From the NCBI GenBank assembly GCA_965603095.1, contig CBFDBQ010000071.1, positions 1 to 7,461 on the forward strand: 7,461 nt of DNA, written 5' to 3'. The position numbers were made by a program, and so were the translations under genes. Positions 1-4,246 of the stretch are shown here, one piece after another (the first letter of the stretch is position 1; the number at the start of each line of letters is the position of its first letter). The DNA comes from DAOVVL01 sp965603095. GTDB taxonomy: Bacteria; Pseudomonadota; Alphaproteobacteria; Rhodospirillales; Magnetovibrionaceae. Below the pieces are notes generated by a model, which was given only the letters and a program-made list of their open reading frames with translations, did no database searches and was not told the origin of the DNA.

Positions 1-993
1 ATTCGTGTTGCCGATGGGCACTCTCCGCTTTTTTTGCATTACGACCATTCTGCGCTTGGCGTTGAACCGTTTGGTTTCATGGTTGAAAACAGATCCATTA
101 GAAAAGCGTTGCAAACTCTTTTGCCAGCTGAAAAGAAAATTCAACATTTTGCTCCGGCAGAGGTAGCTGAATTGGTACGCGGCGTTGACCAAGTTAGTGC
201 AACCTTAAATGACGGCAGTGAAATAACCGCAGCGTTGGTAATAGGTTGTGAAGGCCGCATGTCGCCAACTCGGGAAAGTGCCGGAATAAAGCTCACCAAA
301 TGGTCATACGAACAAACCGGCATTGTTTGCACGGTCGAACATGAGCACCCGCATAATTTTTGTGCGCAAGAACATTTTTTGCCCAGTGGCCCGTTTGCAA
401 TTTTGCCATTACCGGGCACAGATAAAAAACCCGGCTGTCGTTCATCAATAGTATGGACAGAACGAGCCGACCTTGCGCCCATAATGATGGATTTGGACGA
501 TGATGATTTCTTAGAAGAACTGCAAATACGCTTTGGTGATTTTTTAGGTGAGCTAAAAATTATCGGTCCGCGTTTTGCCCATCCATTAACTTTACAATTT
601 GCTGAAAGCTATACCGCCCTCCGGCTAGCATTAGCGGCCGACGCGGCGCACGGCATGCACCCCATTGCCGGGCAGGGGTTAAATATGGGCTTGCGCGATG
701 TTGCGGTGCTGGCCGAGGTTCTAAGCGATGCAAAAAAAGCAGGGCTCGATATTGGCAGTCTCGAGGTTTTAGAAAAATATGAACGTTGGCGCAGGTTTGA
801 TAACACGTTGATGTTGGCAGTTACCGATGCACTAACCCATCTTTTTTCAAACGACATAAAGCCTATCAAGCTGGCGCGCGACATTGGACTGGCCGCGGTC
901 AACCAAATGCCGCCATTAAAAAAATTGTTTATGCGTCATGCCATGGGAACGGTGGGTGATTTGCCCAAACTAATGCGCGGCGAAGACTTATAA
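1..993 (+). CDS. UbiH/Coq6-family FAD-dependent ubiquinone biosynthesis hydroxylase, 3' part
   Basis: The gene enters from the left edge, so 330 residues are visible from a family normally about 400 long. The N-terminal dinucleotide-binding GxGxxG motif lies outside. These enzymes are NAD(P)H-dependent flavin monooxygenases that hydroxylate the aromatic ring of ubiquinone precursors at the inner membrane. Visible family marks, numbered from the first codon, are the mid-protein flavin/NADPH motif at about 81-91 (GCEGRMSPTR) and the FAD ribose/pyrophosphate motif at about 211-233 (ADAAHGMHPIAGQGLNMG, then LRD). The C-terminus reads MRHAMGTVGDLPKLMRG, typical of alphaproteobacterial members. Two usually invariant positions differ: Glu replaces Asp in the DG motif, and Ala replaces Gly before the key Asp of the GD motif. 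The family call is firm. Which ring position it hydroxylates (UbiH, UbiF, UbiI or UbiL type) cannot be decided. It ends in TAA, 31 bases from the convergent DUF971 gene. Confidence 0.9.
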   Translation: MRVADGHSPLFLHYDHSALGVEPFGFMVENRSIRKALQTLLPAEKKIQHFAPAEVAELVRGVDQVSATLNDGSEITAALVIGCEGRMSPTRESAGIKLTKWSYEQTGIVCTVEHEHPHNFCAQEHFLPSGPFAILPLPGTDKKPGCRSSIVWTERADLAPIMMDLDDDDFLEELQIRFGDFLGELKIIGPRFAHPLTLQFAESYTALRLALAADAAHGMHPIAGQGLNMGLRDVAVLAEVLSDAKKAGLDIGSLEVLEKYERWRRFDNTLMLAVTDALTHLFSNDIKPIKLARDIGLAAVNQMPPLKKLFMRHAMGTVGDLPKLMRGEDL

Positions 994-1027
994 ATATTCT
1001 TGGTAATTATTTTTTGGTAAATATTTA
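991..1027. repeat. Inverted repeat spanning two convergent stop codons
   Basis: TAAATATT at 991-998 is perfectly repeated in inverted orientation as AATATTTA at 1020-1027, with a 21-base T-rich loop. The outer ends are the TAA stops of the two convergent genes. The eight pairs are almost all A:T, so a transcript hairpin would be weak. It could act as a poor bidirectional terminator or be a by-product of two TAA stops in AT-rich DNA. No better terminator is visible in this 31-base gap. Confidence 0.3.
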
Positions 1028-1420
1028 CGGTTCGCGCTTTAGACCAGAGCTTTCAAGATTTTTTAGATATTCTGCCCAGATGGCATCTTGGTCGCGGCCC
1101 AATTCAAACAGGTAATCCCACGTATAAATCCCGCTGTCGTGTAAGTCATCAAACTTAATATCGATTGCATAATTACCAATAGGCTTTAGTTCCATGATGG
1201 CAACATTTATACGCCCGCCGATTATTTTCTTTTCATCAGGGTTATGGCCCTGAACTTCTGCCGATGGGCTTTCGACCCGTAATAATTCAGCTGTTATAGA
1301 AAATTTTTCACCACTATCAAAATCAACTTCTAGTTTGTTGTCTTCGCGGTTAAGGCGAATTTCAACCGGTTTGTGTTGCTGCCCCTGAGGGTTTGTATTT
1401 ATTGGCGAAGAAGCTGTCAT
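1025..1420 (-). CDS. DUF971-family protein (gamma-butyrobetaine hydroxylase N-terminal-like domain)
   Basis: The 131-residue product is a single DUF971 domain (about residues 17-122). The diagnostic core is visible: LLRVESPSAEVQGH at about 46-59, GNYAIDIKFDDLHDSGIYTW from about 82 to 101, then the DYLFELG end. The same domain forms the N-terminal part of gamma-butyrobetaine hydroxylase and the C-terminal part of the plant Fe-S scaffold HCF101. A role in metal or Fe-S handling is therefore possible, but the function of stand-alone bacterial copies is not settled. The ATG at 1420 is supported by an AGGA Shine-Dalgarno eight bases upstream. It is last in the leftward cluster, 74 bases after the Trm112-like gene, so it may share that transcript or have its own promoter. 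The usual FDDGHD reads FDDLHD here, a minor change. Confidence 0.88.
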   Translation of the reverse strand: MTASSPINTNPQGQQHKPVEIRLNREDNKLEVDFDSGEKFSITAELLRVESPSAEVQGHNPDEKKIIGGRINVAIMELKPIGNYAIDIKFDDLHDSGIYTWDYLFELGRDQDAIWAEYLKNLESSGLKREP

Positions 1421-1494
1421 GGTTTGTGTCCTAGAAAATTTAAGTTAGGTTTAATATGGGGAGCCAATAAAAAAATTAAAGTACTTATATTGCA

Positions 1495-1689
1495 TTACTT
1501 TATGGAGCGGGCCTCGGATTCTAACATGATGGGAATACCGTCACGAATGGGATAGGCCAACCCGGCTTTGTCGCTAATCAGTTCTTGTGCCGCCTCATCA
1601 AATCTGAGGGCCTGCTTGGTTAATGGGCAAACCAGCATTTCAAGCAATTTACGATCTGCCTTGCGTGGACCCGCTTGTTGTTCAGCCAT
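1495..1689 (-). CDS. Trm112/YcaR-like small protein (UPF0434 type)
   Basis: The product has 64 residues, close to the family norm of about 60. The N-terminal LLEMLVCPLTKQAL and the C-terminal LAYPIRDGIPIMLESEAR are the hallmarks of bacterial Trm112-like proteins such as E. coli YcaR. In eukaryotes and archaea Trm112 is a zinc-binding partner that activates several tRNA, rRNA and release-factor methyltransferases; the bacterial role is less clear. Only one of the four zinc cysteines is left (Cys21); the other positions read Thr, Ser and Ala, so it probably binds no structural zinc. The ATG at 1689 follows an AAAAGGA Shine-Dalgarno eight bases upstream. It lies 22 bases after the LON-domain gene, consistent with co-transcription. 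Confidence 0.9.
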   Translation of the reverse strand: MAEQQAGPRKADRKLLEMLVCPLTKQALRFDEAAQELISDKAGLAYPIRDGIPIMLESEARSIK

Positions 1690-1711
1690 AATTCAAATCC
1701 TTTTAATGTTT

Positions 1712-2374
1712 TTAGTGCCTGACCGCATTGCCCTGATCGGCGCTGAGCGACATGTGAAATAGTTGTATAAGCATTCTTGCGCGTTCGGTCGGGTCGGTCA
1801 TTTCTAATAAGGCCTGTTTTTCACCCGATGAAAACGGACAGGTCATTATAAGCGATGAAACCAGCGCCGCATAAGACGCACCATTTACCGCTTCCCAGTC
1901 TACATCTATTTCACGGCTATTTAAATAATTATGCATTAGCTCCACCAGTTGTGTCCGCCCGGGGCCGCTTTCTTCGCTGGTATGTCTAACGTCATCAACA
2001 TAGGGGGTGTAATCCACCGTGGCGGTTCGATATCCCCTGGGCGATATGTCTGTATCTGTAATTTTAAATCGCATAACCCCCTGCAAGGTTATTTGGTATG
2101 ACCCCTCGCCGGGATCAAAAAAAGAAAAAATTCGGGCCAAGGTTCCTATTTGGTAAATTTCTGCGTCTTCGAGAACCGGGTCTTTGGCATCAGTCTGCGG
2201 TTGGACAATTCCCATGTAATGCCCATTGGCAAATGAATCATTTACCATATTAATATAGCGGTCTTCAAAAACGTTAAGCGGAATATGGGCAAACGGCATT
2301 AACACAACACCCGAAAGCGGAAATAGCGCAATCTGGTTTGGTTTCGATGCAGTTTGGTTGTGTCCTATGTTCAA
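1712..2374 (-). CDS. Stand-alone LON substrate-binding domain protein
   Basis: The 220-residue product matches the N-terminal substrate-binding domain of Lon protease over nearly its whole length and has no AAA+ or protease domain. Marks are IALFPLSGVVLMPFAHIPLN at 15-34 followed by VFEDRY, IGTLARI at 76-82, and the strand YQITLQGVMRFKI at 93-105. A C-terminal helical part with a DPTERA motif lies around 181-206. Such proteins are presumed to bind unfolded or exposed segments, but the bacterial role is not established. The start is TTG at 2374: a TGA codon stands immediately before it in frame, there is no ATG or GTG before the conserved domain, and a GGA lies seven bases upstream. It begins 15 bases after the stop of the upstream co-chaperone gene, so translation may be coupled. 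The start codon could be argued; the family call is secure. Confidence 0.88.
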   Translation of the reverse strand: MNIGHNQTASKPNQIALFPLSGVVLMPFAHIPLNVFEDRYINMVNDSFANGHYMGIVQPQTDAKDPVLEDAEIYQIGTLARIFSFFDPGEGSYQITLQGVMRFKITDTDISPRGYRTATVDYTPYVDDVRHTSEESGPGRTQLVELMHNYLNSREIDVDWEAVNGASYAALVSSLIMTCPFSSGEKQALLEMTDPTERARMLIQLFHMSLSADQGNAVRH

Positions 2375-2389
2375 TCAGCTATCCAATAT

Positions 2390-3346
2390 TTAAGAAAATA
2401 AAATTATTGAAAGCTTTTGGCGGCCTTCAATGGTTAGCGGGCTAGCCCCACCAAGGGCATCAAAAATTTTTATCAGCTGTTTTCTAGCCGCACCTTCGTT
2501 CCATTTATTGTCTTTTGATATCATTTCCAGCAGTTGGTTTATTGCGGCAGGGGTATCGTTATTTGCATAATACGCCAATGCTAATTCAAATCCCGCATCC
2601 ATATTGGCGGGGTTGGCAGATACTTTTGATATAAGTACGCCCATTTCATCACTGCTAATCGCGGCGTTAGCGCTTTCTTCGGCCAGTTCTAAAACTGCAA
2701 TGGCGGCGACAACATCTGTGTTTAATTTTGTTTTTTCGTCAAACGCGCCAACCGTTTCACGCGCGCCTTCTAAATTGCCGCTTAATACTTGTGCCCGGAC
2801 AAGACCGCCTAGGGCAGCAATAACAGTTTCATCGTGCGACAATATTTGCATAAAAATATCTTCAGCGCCCGCGCCATCACCGGCATCTAATGCTTGATTG
2901 GCGGCTTCCATGGCGGCATCAATGGGCGATTTTGCATCGCCAATAAGCTTATCAATAAAAGCCTGAAGCTGGGCTTCAGGCAGTGCGCCCTGAAACGCAT
3001 CAACTGGTTTGCCGTCTTTGAATGCATAAACCGTAGGGATGGATTGAATGCGTAATTGCTGGGCTAGGCCGCGGTTTTCATTTGCATTAATTCTGACAAG
3101 ACGCAACAACCCGCCTGCACGGGTAACCATTTTTTCTAGCGTTGCATCCAAGGCCTCAGATGATGCGGCCTCTGGCGCCCAGAAATCTACAATTACCGGA
3201 AACTGGCTAGATGCTTCGATAACATCACGGACAAAATTATTTTCATCCGACTGAATTATTAGCGGTCCTTGCTGGGTATTGGCGGCGGCGGGCTGAGTTG
3301 CGCCACCCTCTATAATAAATCCGCCCTGATTTCCATCTTGGTTCAT
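2390..3346 (-). CDS. YbbN/CnoX-like co-chaperone: degenerate thioredoxin domain plus TPR
   Basis: The 318-residue product has a flexible Gln/Ala-rich N-terminus (1-30), a thioredoxin fold (about 31-135) and a helical TPR-like part (about 142-318) ending in LTIEGRQKLSIILFS, typical of alphaproteobacterial YbbN/CnoX homologues. E. coli CnoX is a cytoplasmic holdase that passes clients to DnaK and GroEL. The thioredoxin fold is recognisable from VIVDFWAP (51-58) and the cis-proline loop SIPTVYAF (102-109, Pro104). The WCGPC active site is replaced by E-A-A-S-S, so both redox cysteines are lost (Ala60, Ser63), and no cysteine occurs anywhere in the protein. It cannot act as a thiol oxidoreductase, so a chaperone or adaptor role is inferred. 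The ATG at 3346 is chosen over an in-frame ATG at 3361 and a TTG at 3400 because a CGGA lies six bases before it. It is first in the leftward cluster. Confidence 0.9.
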   Translation of the reverse strand: MNQDGNQGGFIIEGGATQPAAANTQQGPLIIQSDENNFVRDVIEASSQFPVIVDFWAPEAASSEALDATLEKMVTRAGGLLRLVRINANENRGLAQQLRIQSIPTVYAFKDGKPVDAFQGALPEAQLQAFIDKLIGDAKSPIDAAMEAANQALDAGDGAGAEDIFMQILSHDETVIAALGGLVRAQVLSGNLEGARETVGAFDEKTKLNTDVVAAIAVLELAEESANAAISSDEMGVLISKVSANPANMDAGFELALAYYANNDTPAAINQLLEMISKDNKWNEGAARKQLIKIFDALGGASPLTIEGRQKLSIILFS

Positions 3347-3358
3347 TGTTGGTCCGTT

Positions 3359-3397
3359 CATAAATATTTGGCATAAATATTTGGCAAAAGTAATTGG
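3359..3397. repeat. 13-base tandem repeat in the co-chaperone operon leader
   Basis: Two perfect copies of CATAAATATTTGG (3359-3371, 3372-3384) are followed by a third copy with 10 of 13 matches (3385-3397) and a more decayed fourth-like stretch. Each perfect unit contains the palindrome AAATATTT. The array lies 13 bases upstream of the chosen ATG of the leftward co-chaperone gene, in its presumed 5' leader or promoter. It could be an operator for a repressor or a slippage-generated repeat; the sequence does not decide. Confidence 0.75.
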
Positions 3398-3518
3398 CAA
3401 AAAATTTTATTATTTGTTTAATTATCAGGTCACAGAAATGGCCCTTTTTGTTCCTTCGCGCAAGTGGGCGACGCAAAAAGGTAAAATATGTAAAAAAAAT
3501 TAAAAAGGCCAGCAAGGG

Positions 3519-3547
3519 CTTGCAAAGTGGTCTACTTGGCGTATTAT
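3519..3547 (+). promoter_or_regulatory. Probable sigma-70 promoter of tRNA-Gly with GC-rich discriminator
   Basis: A -35-like TTGCAA at 3520-3525 and a -10-like TATTAT at 3542-3547 (5 of 6 to consensus) are 16 bases apart. Transcription would start near 3554, about 25 bases before the mature tRNA. The bases just after the -10 are CGCGCCGC, the GC-rich discriminator typical of stable-RNA promoters under stringent (ppGpp/DksA) control. A small dyad, GCAAG-GG-CTTGC (3512-3523), overlaps the -35. Confidence 0.5.
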
Positions 3548-3578
3548 CGCGCCGCTTTCACTGGATTTCCTGTGTTGA

Positions 3579-3653
3579 GCGGGCGTAGCTCAGTGGTAGA
3601 GCATCTCGTTGCCAACGAGAATGTCGAGAGTTCGAATCTCTTCGCCCGCTCCA
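3579..3653 (+). tRNA. tRNA-Gly (anticodon GCC)
   Basis: A complete cloverleaf is seen. The acceptor stem GCGGGCG (3579-3585) pairs perfectly with CGCCCGC (3643-3649). The D arm is GCTC...GAGC. The anticodon stem TCTCG/CGAGA (3604-3608, 3616-3620) encloses the loop TTGCCAA with anticodon GCC at 3611-3613. The T arm GAGAG/CTCTT holds the loop TTCGAAT. The discriminator is T3650, usual for bacterial glycine tRNA, and CCA is encoded at 3651-3653. It reads GGC and GGU codons. It has its own promoter and terminator and appears to be monocistronic. Confidence 0.97.
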
Positions 3654-3656
3654 AAT

Positions 3657-3700
3657 CCCTCCTCATGCTTATATTGAGCAATCATTGAGAGAGGGTTTTT
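3657..3700 (+). terminator. Rho-independent terminator after tRNA-Gly
   Basis: CCCTCCTCA (3657-3665) pairs with TGAGAGAGGG (3686-3695) with one bulged A. The loop may itself fold through TGCT/AGCA (3666-3669, 3677-3680). A run of five T followed by ATTT comes directly after the stem. It begins three bases after the tRNA CCA. On the opposite strand no U-rich tract follows, so it should work only for the rightward transcript. Confidence 0.7.
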
Positions 3701-3729
3701 ATTTGCCAAAACTACATATCTAACTAATT

Positions 3730-3753
3730 GATATTATTGAATTAATAAATATC
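3730..3753. repeat. AT-rich dyad downstream of the small membrane protein gene
   Basis: GATATT (3730-3735) and AATATC (3748-3753) are inverted, and ATT/AAT extends the stem with one bulge around a five-base loop. It lies 24 bases past the stop of the leftward 93-residue gene. It might help end that transcript, but there is no strong U-run after it and the stem is weak. The rest of 3701-3777 shows nothing recognisable. Confidence 0.25.
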
Positions 3754-3777
3754 GTTGCGAAAGCGGAAATAGTTAAT

Positions 3778-4059
3778 TCAAAATTCAATGATGGCGCTTT
3801 GCATGGCCAGCGCCACCAGAGCAAAAAAAGCAAACAGGGTTGAAACGCCACAGCCAAAAAGCAGGTTGGAAATTGTTAGCACCGGGTGTTTGGCGCGATC
3901 TTCGGTAATACGGGCATGACTGCGCTGTTCACCCCCGGCCACCATTGTGAAATAAAAGCGCCTGGTAAAAAAAGGCAATGAAAAGCGCACGTTTACGGGA
4001 TGGCCGCTCCATTCCTGCGGGCTGTCGCTAGCTGTATTGGTGGTTTCAGTGTTGCTCAC
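3778..4059 (-). CDS. Small single-pass membrane protein, unrecognised family
   Basis: I do not recognise a named family. From GTG at 4059 the product has 93 residues. There is a polar Ser/Thr-rich N-terminus (1-20), then WSGHPVNVRFSLPFFTRRFY (about 17-36), a basic/polar stretch with AGGEQRSHARITEDRAKHP (about 41-59), and one hydrophobic helix at about 61-90 ending IIEF. The positive charges before the helix suggest an N-in, C-out tail-anchored inner-membrane protein. The aromatic and proline-rich middle looks like a conserved motif rather than random coding. The GTG is chosen because GGGAGGAG lies seven bases upstream; the same frame stays open to 4356 but lacks such a signal and is Arg/Pro/Gly-rich as expected of noncoding read-through. 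It is transcribed divergently from the glutamate dehydrogenase gene, which may mean shared regulation but does not define its role. Confidence 0.7.
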   Translation of the reverse strand: MSNTETTNTASDSPQEWSGHPVNVRFSLPFFTRRFYFTMVAGGEQRSHARITEDRAKHPVLTISNLLFGCGVSTLFAFFALVALAMQSAIIEF

Positions 4060-4066
4060 CTCAGAA

Positions 4067-4074
4067 CTCCTCCC
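4067..4074 (-). promoter_or_regulatory. Strong Shine-Dalgarno fixing a GTG start
   Basis: On the minus strand this reads GGGAGGAG, nearly the full anti-16S match, and ends seven bases before GTG at 4059. It is the main reason to prefer the 93-residue protein over a longer upstream start. Confidence 0.75.
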
Positions 4075-4109
4075 TTGTTTGCGGTGCCTCTTTGGGCCCC
4101 TGCCCCTAA

Positions 4110-4139
4110 ATCGTGGCACATGCGGGCAAGGATGGTCAA
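4110..4139 (-). promoter_or_regulatory. Possible promoter for the small membrane protein gene
   Basis: On the minus strand TTGACC (4139-4134, 5 of 6 to the -35 consensus) is followed after 18 bases by CACGAT (4115-4110), a weak -10 that keeps the key A2 and T6. It would give a leader of roughly 45 bases. The weak -10 makes this tentative. Confidence 0.3.
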
Positions 4140-4200
4140 CAAGGCGTCCCCCAACATTTCGTGAGCCACTGATAAATAAGGAATAATTTGTAATTTTTCT

Positions 4201-4217
4201 AAAAGCTATTAGCTTTT
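4201..4217 (+). promoter_or_regulatory. Perfect hairpin in the glutamate dehydrogenase leader
   Basis: AAAAGCT (4201-4207) and AGCTTTT (4211-4217) are perfect inverted repeats around the loop ATT, 17 bases upstream of the dehydrogenase Shine-Dalgarno. A further T follows before AAGTGGGG. It may be an operator dyad, a leader hairpin or a weak attenuator. The segment ATTAGCT (4208-4214) is also complementary to AGCTAAT inside the coding region (4276-4282), which would permit an alternative fold enclosing the ribosome site. Confidence 0.4.
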
Positions 4218-4234
4218 TAAGTGGGGCTATTAAA

Positions 4235-4240
4235 GGGAGG
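4235..4240 (+). promoter_or_regulatory. Shine-Dalgarno fixing the GTG start of glutamate dehydrogenase
   Basis: GGGAGG ends six bases before GTG at 4247. No in-frame ATG lies nearby, and the first in-frame ATG is far inside the conserved N-terminal region, so this site decides the start. Confidence 0.75.
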
Positions 4241-4246
4241 GATTTT

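Noticed and set aside
141..902. Two minus-strand open frames inside the flavin hydroxylase gene
   Set aside because: They are shadows of a clearly conserved plus-strand coding region, with Cys/Ser/Arg-rich composition.
34..993. TTG at 34 as the start of the flavin hydroxylase
   Set aside because: The frame is open to base 1 and residues before it (DGHSPLFLHYDHS) belong to the conserved family sequence, so the gene is cut by the window edge.
1471..1490. AAGTACTT palindrome and A/T runs between the Trm112-like and DUF971 genes as a terminator
   Set aside because: The 8-base palindrome has no loop and cannot form a stable hairpin; the T-run alone is not enough.
1373..1762. Plus-strand open frames over the DUF971, Trm112-like and LON gene ends
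   Set aside because: The opposite strand carries recognised families with ribosome sites; these frames have none.
3359..3397. CRISPR-like array
   Set aside because: The 13-base units are directly adjacent without spacers, and no cas genes are present.
3347..3400. Longer start (TTG at 3400 or ATG at 3361) for the co-chaperone
   Set aside because: These codons lie in the tandem repeat without a ribosome site; the ATG at 3346 has CGGA six bases upstream and gives the expected N-terminus.
3243..3515. 90-residue minus-strand open frame
   Set aside because: It overlaps the 5' part of the co-chaperone gene in another frame, has low-complexity Lys/Asn/Phe composition from AT-rich leader DNA, and no ribosome site.
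3394..3588. 64-residue plus-strand open frame before the tRNA
   Set aside because: It covers the promoter and the first bases of the tRNA, is Lys/Arg-rich, and has no family resemblance.
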